Numbered from the stretch's first letter, positions 17,202 to 25,929 are shown. The stretch: DNA of 64,000 nucleotides from Chloroflexota bacterium (GCA_005880805.1 VBFZ01000026.1:1-64000); one strand, 5' to 3'. Translations and numbers: made by a program. Notes: generated by a model from the sequence alone, not told the origin.

Positions 17202-18322
17202 CAGACAGCCACGTCCCAGGAACGGACGGTGGCTGGCTCATCCTCGACCACGATCCGCTCGCCCGAGGTGGCGTCGAAGAAGTGCAGCAGCGACCGGACG
17301 AAGGTCACACCGACCTCGTCGCCGACCCCGACGACGTGCTCCCCCGGGACGCGGGCGCGCAGGCTCACGTCGCCGACCGAGACCGTCGCGTAGAGGTCCG
17401 GCGCCACGACCTCGGTGAGGGTCACCTTGCCAACCATCGGTGCGCCACGCGACGAGGAGATCGTCACTCCTTCGGGGCGGACGCCGACCACGACCGGCCC
17501 GGCCGGCAGACCCCGCCGGCCCGCGAGATCGACCCACACCGGGCCGGAATCGAAGCGCAGTCGCCCCTCTTCCTCGCGGATCTCGCCGCGCACGAAGCTC
17601 ATTGGCAGCCGTCCAACGAAGGACGCCACGAACCGGTTCGCGGGCCGTCGGTAGATCGCCGTCGGCGTGTCGTACTGCTGGACCGAGCCGCGCGCCATCA
17701 GCACGACGCGGTCACTCATGGCCTCCGCGTCGTCCTGATCGTGGGTGACATAGATGAAGGTCGCGCCGAGGCGCTGGTGGATGCGCTTGAGCTCCTCGCG
17801 CGTCGTCGCTCGCAGGTTCGCGTCGAGGTTGCTGATCGGCTCGTCGAGCAGGAAGACCTTGGGGCTGCGGACGATCGCGCGGCCGAGCGCGACCCGCTGA
17901 CGCTCGCCGCCGCTCAGCGCGCGGGGCTGGCGATCCAGGAGGCCCCGGATGCCGAGCATCTCGGCCACCTCTTCGACATGCCGGTAGCGCTCCTGCCGGC
18001 CGAGGCCCCGCAGCATCAGCGGGAAGGCGATGTTGTCCCGCGCGTTCATGTTCGGATAGAGCGCGTAAGACTGGAACACCATGGCGACGTCCCGGCGCTC
18101 CGGGGTGACGTTGGTGATGTCCGCGCCATCCATGAGGATCCGGCCGGACGTCACCTCCTCGATCCCTGCCAGCAGTTTGAGGATCGTGCTCTTGCCCGAT
18201 CCGGACGGCCCGAGGATGCAGGTGAACAGCCCGTCCTCGAACGTCAACGACGTCTCCTGCACGGCGTCGGCCGCCAGGCCCGGGTAGCGCTTGACGACGC
18301 GATCGAGCCGGACCTCAGCCAC
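17201..18322 (-). CDS. ABC transporter ATPase (MalK/UgpC type)
   Basis: A 373-residue ATPase with GPSGSGKST (Walker A), ALSGGERQRVALGRA (signature), VFLLDEPISNLDA (Walker B) and a C-terminal TOBE/OB-fold regulatory region (about residues 240-373). This is the MalK-like class that energises carbohydrate-type importers. Its start overlaps the ortB 3' end by 8 bases, so thiolase and transporter are translationally linked. Confidence 0.94.
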   Translation of the reverse strand: MAEVRLDRVVKRYPGLAADAVQETSLTFEDGLFTCILGPSGSGKSTILKLLAGIEEVTSGRILMDGADITNVTPERRDVAMVFQSYALYPNMNARDNIAFPLMLRGLGRQERYRHVEEVAEMLGIRGLLDRQPRALSGGERQRVALGRAIVRSPKVFLLDEPISNLDANLRATTREELKRIHQRLGATFIYVTHDQDDAEAMSDRVVLMARGSVQQYDTPTAIYRRPANRFVASFVGRLPMSFVRGEIREEEGRLRFDSGPVWVDLAGRRGLPAGPVVVGVRPEGVTISSSRGAPMVGKVTLTEVVAPDLYATVSVGDVSLRARVPGEHVVGVGDEVGVTFVRSLLHFFDATSGERIVVEDEPATVRSWDVAV

Positions 18323-19778
18323 CCGCCCCTCCCGTGGCCGAGACCGGCACCGCCGGCTGCCTGGCGCCGGCCGACCGCGCCCATTCGACCTGGACGAAGT
18401 CCGGGGTGGTATTCAGGTCGGCCGCCAGGAACTCGATCTCGTAATCGGCGAGCGGCCGGCGGCCAGCGCGGGCGGCGACCCTCCGCAGGTACGACCGCCG
18501 CAGTCGGCCCAGGTCGACCTCCGTGACGTCCATCTCATCGACCGTCTCGGGCAGGACGATCCGCTCGCCGGGCCGATCCTCGTTCCGACGGCCGACCGTG
18601 ATCTCGACGCCCATCTCGCGCGCCAGCGTCAGCTGCGCGGTCGGGTGCTTCCCGGCGCCGGTGTACTCGGTCTCCTGCACGACGACCAGCTCGTCGGCGT
18701 CGAACTCGCGAGCGACGACGAGCGCGGCTGCGAGCGACGTGTTGCCGGCCGGCCCACGCTCCATGCCCTCGAGATCGGCGAGGAGCTGGGTCGTGAAGAA
18801 GACCTCGCCCTGGGTGACCGTAACGTAGCGGTCGAGGTAGCGGAGCCCGCGCGCCGAGTTGCGTGGCACGTCCACCCGGTCCGGGTCGACGCTGAACGGG
18901 AAGCCGAACCCGGTGTGGCCCGTGGTGAACGACTTGCGATTGAAGTCCCGGTCGCTCGCCATGTGGAGGCCCGTCAGGTCGACGCTCGCGCCGATGACCG
19001 CCGTGTCCGTGGCACCGGCGCCGCGGAGGCCTCGCGCCGTCCCCGTGACGTTCCCGCCGCCACTGTGGGTGGCGATGATCGCCGCCGGGTGCCGCCCGAA
19101 CCGCTCAGCGCACTCGAGGGCGATCTCGCGACCCAGGGTCTCGACGCCGAGCATCGCGTACGGGGTGTAGAGGCTGGCGTTGAAGTAGCCGGTCTCCTCG
19201 AGCAGCAGCAGGTGGAGGTAGAACAGCTCCGGTCCGACGGTCAGCTGCCAGACCTCGGCGCCGTACGCCTCGCAGGCACGCGTCTTCTCGAGCACCTCCG
19301 GCTGGCCACGCCCCGCGGAGTCGAAGACCTCCTGGAGGATCAGCGCTTTCAGCCCGTACATCGCCGCTTGCGACGCGACCGCCGCGCCGTAATTTCCGGA
19401 GGTCGCCGCGATCACACCGCGGAAGCCCTGGTCGGCGGCGTGAGCCAGGCACATCGACGCGCGACGCGCCTTGAAGCTGCCCGACGGGTTGGCCGCCTCG
19501 TCCTTGACGAGGATCCGGGCGCCCTTGCCGGCCGGTGCCGAGCGTCGGACGAGCTCCGTGAGCCGTGTCAGCTCGAGCAACGGCGTGTCGCCGACCTTGT
19601 GCCGCAGCTGGATCTGGCGGACGTCCTCGATGCTGTAGGGAGGGCTCTCCGCGAGCGCCTCGGTATCGAAGGCGATGCCACCGTCGAGCTCGTAGCGTTC
19701 GTAGTCGATGCCGACCGAGCGGCGCATGATTTCCGTTCGACGCGTCATGACCGCCGCATACGACTCGTCGGGCATCAT
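18315..19778 (-). CDS. ortB: 2-amino-4-oxopentanoate thiolase, PLP subunit OrtB
   Basis: A 487-residue PLP enzyme matching the OrtB family along its length: YAAVMTRRTEIMRRSVGIDY at the N-terminus, KDEAANPSGSFKARRA with the PLP-binding lysine, AATSGNYGAAVASQAA, THSGGGNVTGTARGL, and FNRKSFTTGHTGFGFPF. OrtAB cleaves 2-amino-4-oxopentanoate with CoA to acetyl-CoA and D-alanine in the oxidative ornithine pathway. The genes for ornithine aminomutase, diaminopentanoate dehydrogenase and ornithine racemase are not in this window. Start overlaps ortA as ATGA. Sequence recognition is from memory of the family. Confidence 0.9.
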   Translation of the reverse strand: MMPDESYAAVMTRRTEIMRRSVGIDYERYELDGGIAFDTEALAESPPYSIEDVRQIQLRHKVGDTPLLELTRLTELVRRSAPAGKGARILVKDEAANPSGSFKARRASMCLAHAADQGFRGVIAATSGNYGAAVASQAAMYGLKALILQEVFDSAGRGQPEVLEKTRACEAYGAEVWQLTVGPELFYLHLLLLEETGYFNASLYTPYAMLGVETLGREIALECAERFGRHPAAIIATHSGGGNVTGTARGLRGAGATDTAVIGASVDLTGLHMASDRDFNRKSFTTGHTGFGFPFSVDPDRVDVPRNSARGLRYLDRYVTVTQGEVFFTTQLLADLEGMERGPAGNTSLAAALVVAREFDADELVVVQETEYTGAGKHPTAQLTLAREMGVEITVGRRNEDRPGERIVLPETVDEMDVTEVDLGRLRRSYLRRVAARAGRRPLADYEIEFLAADLNTTPDFVQVEWARSAGARQPAVPVSATGGAGG

Positions 19779-20152
19779 CGCCGAGGTCGCCCCCCGGAGC
19801 GGCGAGCGTCCGTCGAACCGCCGCCCTCATCCAGCGAGTGGCGAGCCTCCAGGCCGAGCCGGAGGAGCGCCGGAACCGGATCGCCAAAATTGGCTGGATT
19901 GCGCGGGTTGACCTCGACGAGCCGTCCGCCGACCTCGCGGTCCAGCAGCGTTCGTACCGTCGCGTTTGAGCCGAGGTCGGCGCCGGCGACGAGGAAGCCG
20001 CGGACCCGGGCGACGAAATCCGTCAGGGCGGTGTCCGGAGGCACATTGCGCGCCCGGGCCGGCGCCCGCAGGACAACCCGCTCGATCTCGACCCACTCGC
20101 CTTCCGGAACGTGAACTGAGGCAATTGGGGGATCGCGTGGGGAGTCCGCCAT
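19775..20152 (-). CDS. ortA: 2-amino-4-oxopentanoate thiolase, small subunit OrtA
   Basis: A 125-residue protein with the OrtA pattern: GEWVEIERVVLRAPARA, NVPPDT, VRGFLV, GGRLVEVNPRNPANFGDPVP, LLRLGLEAR. It is the small partner of OrtB and overlaps ortB as ATGA. The ATG at 20152 has GAGG five bases upstream; a GTG nine codons earlier is an alternative. The last 20 residues are basic and unconserved. It is the first gene of the long minus-strand operon and is divergent from the FAD oxidoreductase at 20269. Confidence 0.87.
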   Translation of the reverse strand: MADSPRDPPIASVHVPEGEWVEIERVVLRAPARARNVPPDTALTDFVARVRGFLVAGADLGSNATVRTLLDREVGGRLVEVNPRNPANFGDPVPALLRLGLEARHSLDEGGGSTDARRSGGRPRR

Positions 20153-20268
20153 CTCCTCCTCGATGAAGCCAGGACCCACGGAACGCTGTCACGCACGGTA
20201 TGTCATCACCGGGCCTTGCGTCAACGCATATCGTACAGGCAGGCGCGAGCGACGAGGAGGTAGTGACC

Positions 20269-21627
20269 GTGTCGAGTCTCGTCCAGGGTGAGCCGCAGGC
20301 TGCGCTGCCGGAAGGGTTCAGGGGCGAGCTGCTGGGGCCTGGCAGTGACGCATACGAGTCCGCGCGACGGGTTTTCAACGGGATGATCGACCGCCGGCCG
20401 GCGCTGATCGCGCGGTGTCGCGGCGTGTCGGACGTCCAGGCGGCAATCGGGTACGCGCGGGCGAACGACTTGCCGGTCGCGGTCCGCGGTGGCGGCCATA
20501 ACACGGCGGGGCACGGAACGTGCGATGGCGGCGTGCTGATCGATTTCTCGGTGATGCGAACCGCGCGCGTCGATCCGGCGTCCCGGACGGTTCGGGCCGA
20601 TCCGGGCTGCACGTGGACCGATTTCGACACCGAGACTTCGGCCCACGACCTGGCGACGACCGGCGGCACGGTGGGGAGCACGGGCATCGGTGGGCTCACG
20701 CTGGGCGGCGGGCTCGGCTTCCTCATGGGCAGCTTCGGCCTGTCGTGCGACAACCTCCTGTCGGTCGACCTGGTCACCGCGGAGGGGGATTTCGTCACCG
20801 CCAGCGGCGAGCTGAACAGCGACCTCTTCTGGGGTGTCCGCGGCGGGGGCGGCAATTTCGGCGTTGTGACGTCCTTCGAGTACCGGCTCCATCCGGTCGG
20901 CGAGCTCCTCGCCGGGCTCGTGATCTATCCGATCGAAGCCGCCCGGGCGGCGCTGGAGCTCTTCCGCGACGTCACCTCCTCCGGCCCCGACGAGCTGAGC
21001 TGTGCGTTCGCGATGATCACGGTGCCCGACGGCCCGCCCGTCGCGGTGATCGCGGCGTGCTTCAACGGCCCGATCGAGGACGGCGAACGGTTGGTCGCGC
21101 CACTCCGCCGCCTCGGTCCTCCGATGGACGACGGCATCCGGCCGATGCGCTACCCGGAGGTCCAGCGCCTCTTCGCGGAGATCCCGTTCGGCCTGCAGAA
21201 CTACTGGAAGGGGCACTTCATCCGGGAGATGCCGGACGACGTGATCGACGCGAGCGTGCGCTCCTTCGAGGGCGTGACCTCGGCGCATTCGGCGATCCTG
21301 ATCGAGGCCCCGCACGGCGCCGTGCGCCGGATCCCGGACGGCGAGACGGCGTTCGGGCAGCGTGCGGCCCGCTACAACGCCAGCGCGCTCGCGATCTGGG
21401 AGGACGGCGACCAGGCGCGGCACGTCCGCTGGTCGCGGGAGTACGCCGACGCCGTGGCGAGGTACGCCTCCGGCGGCTACATCAACTACCTCGCCGCAGA
21501 CGCTTCTGCCGACGAGGTCGCCGGGGCCTACGGCCACGAGCGCTACGAGCGCCTGTTGGCACTCAAGCGCAAGTACGACCCCACGAACGTCTTCCGCTTC
21601 AACCAGAACATCGACCCGACGGAGTGA
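20269..21627 (+). CDS. FAD-binding oxidoreductase (berberine-bridge/PCMH type)
   Basis: A 452-residue flavoenzyme paralogous to the one at 5821. The FAD-linking histidine is in AVRGGGHNTAG; the following motif TTGGTVGSTGIGGLTLGGG lacks the cysteine of bicovalent enzymes. The BBE C-terminus (YERLLALKRKYDPTNVFRFNQNI) is complete. The GTG at 20269 is chosen because GAGGAGG lies 8 bases upstream; an ATG at 20200 would add 23 residues without homology. It is transcribed away from ortA, so the two may share a regulatory region of roughly 120 bases. Confidence 0.9.
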   Translation: MSSLVQGEPQAALPEGFRGELLGPGSDAYESARRVFNGMIDRRPALIARCRGVSDVQAAIGYARANDLPVAVRGGGHNTAGHGTCDGGVLIDFSVMRTARVDPASRTVRADPGCTWTDFDTETSAHDLATTGGTVGSTGIGGLTLGGGLGFLMGSFGLSCDNLLSVDLVTAEGDFVTASGELNSDLFWGVRGGGGNFGVVTSFEYRLHPVGELLAGLVIYPIEAARAALELFRDVTSSGPDELSCAFAMITVPDGPPVAVIAACFNGPIEDGERLVAPLRRLGPPMDDGIRPMRYPEVQRLFAEIPFGLQNYWKGHFIREMPDDVIDASVRSFEGVTSAHSAILIEAPHGAVRRIPDGETAFGQRAARYNASALAIWEDGDQARHVRWSREYADAVARYASGGYINYLAADASADEVAGAYGHERYERLLALKRKYDPTNVFRFNQNIDPTE

Positions 21628-21766
21628 CGGGCTTGGCGGTGACGTTCGGCCGCTCCCGGCGCTAGCCTCCCTCCTTCAGAACTGGGGCATCTGGCGCCCA
21701 CGGCGGAAGCGAAAGCGGAGGCCATACTCACGCCGTGCAGCACCAATTGGACAATCGAGGTCCACG

Positions 21767-23293
21767 ATGAGCGCGCCGCTGCCACTCGACAGCCGCCAGG
21801 CGCGGATCGCTCGCCATCTGCTGTCAGAGGCCGGACCCGAGAGCGTCGAGGAGATCGCTACCGCGCTCCGGCTTACAACCCGGGTGGTGCGCTACAACCT
21901 CCCGTCGATCGAGACCTACCTGCGTAGCGCCGGACTGCGCCTTGGCCGTCGGCGCGGAGTTGGCATCTGGATCCAGGGCGAGGAGGACCGGCGAGCGAAG
22001 CTCCTGTCGGACCTCGACGATGAGGCAGGTCCGCGGGTCCTGAGCACCGCCGACCGCAAGCTTCGGGCACTCGCCGTTCTGCTCGACAGGGCCCCCGAGC
22101 CGGTCCACCTGGCTGACCTCGAGACGGAGCTGGGAGCCTCGCGAGCGACCGTGCGGCGCGACGTCCGGGCGGCCGAGGCGTGGCTCGAGAACCATCACCT
22201 CCACCTGCAGCACGTGCCGGGCGTCGGTCTCGTGGTCCGCGGCCCCGAAAGCGACGTCCGCAAGGGCCTGCTCGCGCTCGTGCTCGAGGCCGTGCCGCCG
22301 GAAGTGCTGCTGAGCCAGGCGAGTGGCGAGCGGGCCGCCGCACCGGTCGAGGACCGCTCTCTCGGGGTGGCGAGCTTCACCGCCCAGCTCGACCTCGGGG
22401 CGCATCGCGCGATCCTGCTCGACCAGCTCCGCGAGATGGACGAGAACGAGGCGGGCACGATCCTCGCGACGCTGTACCTGGCGATCGTGGCGAGACGGAT
22501 CCAGGCCGGCCGGACCGCCGAGTTCCAGAGCGGCCAGCTTCGATCGCTCATCGACCACCCCGTTGCCGACGTCGCCGGCCGCATCGCCGCCGCGATGGAC
22601 CGAACCGGAGGCGTCGTGGTGGGCGACTCGGACATCGCGGCGATCACCGAATTCCTCCTGGGCTTCGTGGAGGTAGGGGAGAGGCCGGTCGGGACCGACG
22701 ACGATGAGATGGAGCCGATCGACCGCTTCGTCGCGGCGGCCGCACGGCACCTTCACCCCTCGCTGGCCGACGACGACCAGCTCCGCCGTAGCCTGGCGGA
22801 GCACCTGCGCAGGCTGCGGGTCCGGTTGCGCTACGGCCTGCCCGTCAGCAATCCGCTCGCACACGAAGTCCGCGAGCGATACCCGGACGTGTATGAGGCC
22901 GCAACCCGGATCGCCGCCGAGGTCGCGCCGCTCGGCGATACCGGCGTCCCCGCCGACGAGATCGGCTTCCTGACGATGTACCTCGCGGGCTCCCTCGAAC
23001 GGAACCGCCTTCGGCCGAAGATCCGCGTCACCGTCGTCTGCCCGGCCGGGATGGCGACGGCGTGGATCCTCGTTTCGCGACTGCTGGCGGTCTTTCCGCA
23101 GGTCGATGTAACGAGAGTGGTCTCGAAGACCGCCTTCGAGCGCGGGCCCGACGGCATCGCGACCGACGTCGTGGTCAGCACGGTCCCGATCGAGGAGGAC
23201 GCCGACGGCGTCCCAGCCGTCGTGGTCAGCCCGCTCCTCCGCGAGCGCGACATCAGGCGCCTCAGCCGGTTGCTGGGAGAACCGACACACTGA
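21767..23293 (+). CDS. MtlR/BglG-type PTS transcriptional regulator
   Basis: A 508-residue activator with two N-terminal helix-turn-helix domains (EIATALRLTTRVVRYNLPSI; LETELGASRATVRRDVRAA), PRD-type regulatory regions (about 190-290 and 320-420) and a C-terminal EIIB-like domain (VTVVCPAGMATAWILVSRLL, with its cysteine). PTS phosphorylation of the PRD and EIIB parts is the known way such proteins sense sugar. In the second PRD the usual LTxH motif reads LTMYLAGSLER, so that phosphoacceptor histidine seems replaced by tyrosine. A GAGG site precedes the ATG. It heads the PTS operon. Confidence 0.9.
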   Translation: MSAPLPLDSRQARIARHLLSEAGPESVEEIATALRLTTRVVRYNLPSIETYLRSAGLRLGRRRGVGIWIQGEEDRRAKLLSDLDDEAGPRVLSTADRKLRALAVLLDRAPEPVHLADLETELGASRATVRRDVRAAEAWLENHHLHLQHVPGVGLVVRGPESDVRKGLLALVLEAVPPEVLLSQASGERAAAPVEDRSLGVASFTAQLDLGAHRAILLDQLREMDENEAGTILATLYLAIVARRIQAGRTAEFQSGQLRSLIDHPVADVAGRIAAAMDRTGGVVVGDSDIAAITEFLLGFVEVGERPVGTDDDEMEPIDRFVAAAARHLHPSLADDDQLRRSLAEHLRRLRVRLRYGLPVSNPLAHEVRERYPDVYEAATRIAAEVAPLGDTGVPADEIGFLTMYLAGSLERNRLRPKIRVTVVCPAGMATAWILVSRLLAVFPQVDVTRVVSKTAFERGPDGIATDVVVSTVPIEEDADGVPAVVVSPLLRERDIRRLSRLLGEPTH

Positions 23294-23376
23294 CTCGACG
23301 GTCGAAATTGTCATAAGTCGGTGCGGCCACATTGGGGACTTGTTGTGACGCGGATGCCGCGCGGATCATGCCGCCC

Positions 23377-23412
23377 TGTACAACCCGGAGAGGATGTACA
23401 ACCCGGAGTGGA
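23377..23412 (+). repeat. 18-bp tandem duplication over the EIIC start
   Basis: The 18-base unit at 23377-23394 is repeated at 23395-23412 with one mismatch. The first copy supplies the GGAG ribosome-binding region and the second encodes the first residues MYNPEW of EIIC. Confidence 0.85.
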
Positions 23413-24497
23413 GGGTAAGGCTCGTGCAGGAGCGGATCCAACGGCTGGGCGGCAACCTTGCCGCCATCGTCATCCCCAACATCGCGGCCTTCATCGCGTG
23501 GGGACTGATCACCGCGTTCGTGATCCCGACCGGCTGGACCCCGAACGAGACGCTGGCCAAGCTGGTCGGCCCGATGATCACCTACCTGCTTCCGTTGTTG
23601 CTCGGCTACACGGGAGGCAAGCTCGTCTACGGGCATCGTGGTGGCGTCGTCGGGGCAGTGGTGACCGCCGGAATCATCGTGGGCTCGTCAGTCCCGATGT
23701 TCCTCGGCGCGATGATCGTCGGCCCCCTCGGCGGGTACCTCATCAAGAAGTTCGACGAGGCGTTTGCCGAGCGCGTTCCGATGGGCTTCGAGATGTTGAT
23801 GAACAACTTCTCGGCCGGCATCCTCGGCGCGCTGCTTGCCATCGGCGGCGTGCTCGCCATCGGGCCGCTCCTGACGTCGTTCTCGAATGCCCTGGGGGAC
23901 TTCGTTCACGGCCTGATCAGCGCCGGCCTTCTGCCACTGGCCGACATCCCGATCGAAGTCGGGAAGGTGCTCTTCCTGAACAACGCCATCAACCACGGCG
24001 TCCTTGCGCCGCTGGGTGTCGCGGATGCGGCGAAGAACGGCCGCGCGATCGAGTTCCTGCTGGAGACCAATCCGGGCCCGGGCCTTGGGCTGCTGCTCTC
24101 GTTCGCGTTCTTCGGCAAGGGACTTGCGAAGCTGTCAGCGCCGGGCGCGATCGTGATCCACTTTTTCGGTGGCATCCATGAGATCTACTTCCCGTACGTC
24201 CTGTCCCACCCGATCATGATCCTGGCCATGTGGGCGGGTGGCATCTCGGCCGACATCGTCTTCGTGACCACGAACGCCGGCCTTGTCGCGACCCCCTCGC
24301 CGGGCAGCATCTTTGCCTATCTCGCCGTCACCCCACCCGGCCAGCACATTCCGGTGCTGAGCGGCGTGGCGGTCGGAGCGATCGTCTCGTTCGCCGTCGG
24401 ATCGGTCATCCTGCGGTTCGTGCCGGTCAAGGAGGAGGAGGGCGAAGAGGCCCAGGCTCCTTCCCCGGTCGTGACGCCGACGCCGCAGCCGGCCTGA
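23394..24497 (+). CDS. PTS EIIC, mannitol/fructitol (MtlA) type
   Basis: A 367-residue membrane permease of the PTS mannitol family. Diagnostic segments are IVIPNIAAFIAWGLITAFVIPTGW, FLNNAINHGVLAPLG and GGIHEIYFPYVL, the substrate and phosphotransfer region of MtlA. It has no EIIB or EIIA domains attached; those are separate genes downstream. The C-terminus ends in an acidic and proline-rich tail. The start at 23394 sits inside a tandem duplication; a GTG at 23424 is an alternative. The substrate is inferred as a hexitol from the family only. Confidence 0.93.
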   Translation: MYNPEWRVRLVQERIQRLGGNLAAIVIPNIAAFIAWGLITAFVIPTGWTPNETLAKLVGPMITYLLPLLLGYTGGKLVYGHRGGVVGAVVTAGIIVGSSVPMFLGAMIVGPLGGYLIKKFDEAFAERVPMGFEMLMNNFSAGILGALLAIGGVLAIGPLLTSFSNALGDFVHGLISAGLLPLADIPIEVGKVLFLNNAINHGVLAPLGVADAAKNGRAIEFLLETNPGPGLGLLLSFAFFGKGLAKLSAPGAIVIHFFGGIHEIYFPYVLSHPIMILAMWAGGISADIVFVTTNAGLVATPSPGSIFAYLAVTPPGQHIPVLSGVAVGAIVSFAVGSVILRFVPVKEEEGEEAQAPSPVVTPTPQPA

Positions 24498-24513
24498 GCC
24501 TTCGAGTCCCTCG

Positions 24514-24548
24514 GCCACCGGCCGGCGGCCCTCTTGCCGGCCGGTGGC
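24514..24548 (+). terminator. Strong intra-operon hairpin between EIIC and EIIB
   Basis: A perfect 13-bp inverted repeat with a 9-base loop fills most of the 70-base gap between EIIC and EIIB. There is no T-run, so it may be an mRNA processing or stability element, or a partial terminator, that sets different expression of the membrane and soluble components. Confidence 0.6.
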
Positions 24549-24567
24549 ACCCTCCCTGGAGATCAGC

Positions 24568-24894
24568 ATGGTCGTGAAGCGCGCCGCCGACGTGAAGCTC
24601 GTCGTGTTCGTCTGTGAGGCGGGGATGGGCTCGAGCCTCATCGGGGCGAACCAGCTCAAGAGGCGGATCAAGGATCTCGGCCTCGACGTCCGCGTGATCC
24701 ACTCACCGGTGAACGAGATCCCGCCCAATACGGACGTGGTCGTCTCGCATCAGGGACTGTCCGAGCGAGCCCGCAAGGCCGCCCCCAACGCTGTGGTCCT
24801 CTCGTTCAAGAACTTCCTGAACAACAGCGCGTCGGAGTATCTGCTTCGGAGCCTCGCAGCCGGCGAGGACGTCGCCGAACCGCTGGCATCCTGA
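24568..24894 (+). CDS. PTS EIIB, mannitol type
   Basis: A 108-residue free-standing EIIB. The phosphocysteine loop is VVFVCEAGMGSSLIGA, with Cys16 as the phosphorylated residue. The ATG at 24568 has GGAG six bases upstream; the GTG at 24544 is less likely because it lies within the preceding hairpin. Its stop overlaps the start of the EIIA-HPr gene (TGATG). It passes phosphate from EIIA to the sugar bound in EIIC. Confidence 0.92.
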   Translation: MVVKRAADVKLVVFVCEAGMGSSLIGANQLKRRIKDLGLDVRVIHSPVNEIPPNTDVVVSHQGLSERARKAAPNAVVLSFKNFLNNSASEYLLRSLAAGEDVAEPLAS

Positions 24895-25628
24895 TGGCGA
24901 CCGAGGTCCTGTCGGCCTCAGCCGTCGTCGTCGGCGCCAGCGCTCCGGACCAGACGGCAGCCATCGATCTCGTCGGATCGATACTCGTCGCCGAGGGATG
25001 CGTCACGCCCGACTACGTGACCGAGATGCGCGAGCGAGAGCGGATCGTCTCGACGTACCTCGGAAACGGGATCGCGCTGCCCCACGGCACGAACGAGGCG
25101 CGGAGCGCCGTGCTGCGCACGGGCCTGGCGGTCGCCCAGTTCCCGGAAGGAGTCCCTTGGGGAGAGGAGCCCGCATATCTCGTGATCGGACTCGCCGCGA
25201 CGTCCGAAGAGCACATCGAGGTCCTGTCGCGACTCGCCAACATCCTCGGCGACGAGGAGCTCTGCCGTCGTCTGGCGACAACTCCAGATGCCGCGGAGAT
25301 CCACCGAACGCTGACGGCGGATGGCGTGGCGCCCCCAGGCAACGGCCATCCGCCAAAAAACGATGAGATCGTGGCGACCGTCACGATCACCAATCCGGCC
25401 GGGCTGCACGCACGGCCGGCCGCGACGCTCGTCGACCGGATCAGGGGCTTCGACGCCGAGATCGTCATCGAGGCCAACGGCCGCCGTGCCAATGCGCGGA
25501 GCATGACGGCACTGCTCAGCCTGGGCGCGGCAGTTGGCGACGGCGTGCGCGTGGTGGCCCGCGGGCCGGGTGCGGATGGGGCGACAGACGCCGTCATCGC
25601 CGTCCTGACCAACCGGCCGGAGGCCTGA
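24894..25628 (+). CDS. PTS EIIA-HPr fusion protein
   Basis: A 244-residue fusion. Residues 1-145 are a mannitol/fructose-type EIIA with active-site His64 in GIALPHGTNEARSAVL. Residues 157-244 are an HPr with His172 in PAGLHARPAATL and the regulatory serine in ANARSMTALLSLGA. The protein combines two phosphocarriers, as in FruB-like diphosphoryl transfer proteins but without the linker domain. Translation is coupled to EIIB. Enzyme I is encoded at the end of the same operon, so the phosphorelay is complete. Confidence 0.93.
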   Translation: MATEVLSASAVVVGASAPDQTAAIDLVGSILVAEGCVTPDYVTEMRERERIVSTYLGNGIALPHGTNEARSAVLRTGLAVAQFPEGVPWGEEPAYLVIGLAATSEEHIEVLSRLANILGDEELCRRLATTPDAAEIHRTLTADGVAPPGNGHPPKNDEIVATVTITNPAGLHARPAATLVDRIRGFDAEIVIEANGRRANARSMTALLSLGAAVGDGVRVVARGPGADGATDAVIAVLTNRPEA

Positions 25629-25629
25629 C

Positions 25630-25929
25630 ATGGCGCGTCTCGATCGCGATGGCCTCCTGAACGCGATTTCCACGTCGCTGAAGGCCGGTCCCGACCCGGA
25701 TGGCGTCGCCGACCTGGTCGCGTCGCAAGGCCGGATCAACGTGGCGGCCACCGGCGCCGAGATCGGGCCGGCCATCAAGCGGCTCGCCCCGCTGCCCGGC
25801 TACCGCTGGATCGCGATCAACGGCGGCGACCTGTTCGCCGCGAACCCGCTGACGATCGGCACGAAGGTGGGGATCATCGACCACACGGGGCGGGTTCTCA
25901 AGAACGCCGACCTTCCTCGTCCGAAGTAA
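25630..25929 (+). CDS. Uncharacterised 99-residue protein in PTS operon
   Basis: This short gene starts two bases after the EIIA-HPr stop. The product (starts MARLDRDGLLNAISTSLKAG) has no signal peptide or membrane segment and is not recognised. A glycine-rich stretch, VAATGAEIGPAIKRLAPLPG, and a C-terminal KVGIIDHTGRVLK look conserved-protein-like. Its place between HPr and the dehydrogenase in a tightly packed operon suggests a soluble accessory or regulatory role in polyol uptake; this is inference. Confidence 0.75.
   Translation: MARLDRDGLLNAISTSLKAGPDPDGVADLVASQGRINVAATGAEIGPAIKRLAPLPGYRWIAINGGDLFAANPLTIGTKVGIIDHTGRVLKNADLPRPK

Noticed and set aside
15265..17241. A single 658-residue minus-strand protein
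   Set aside because: The upstream half is an out-of-frame reading of the MalF-like permease; the true MalG-like start is GTG 16266 overlapping the previous stop.
18291..20114. A 607-codon plus-strand open frame
   Set aside because: It is antisense to ortB and ortA, whose families are recognised; composition is arginine-rich and shadow-like.
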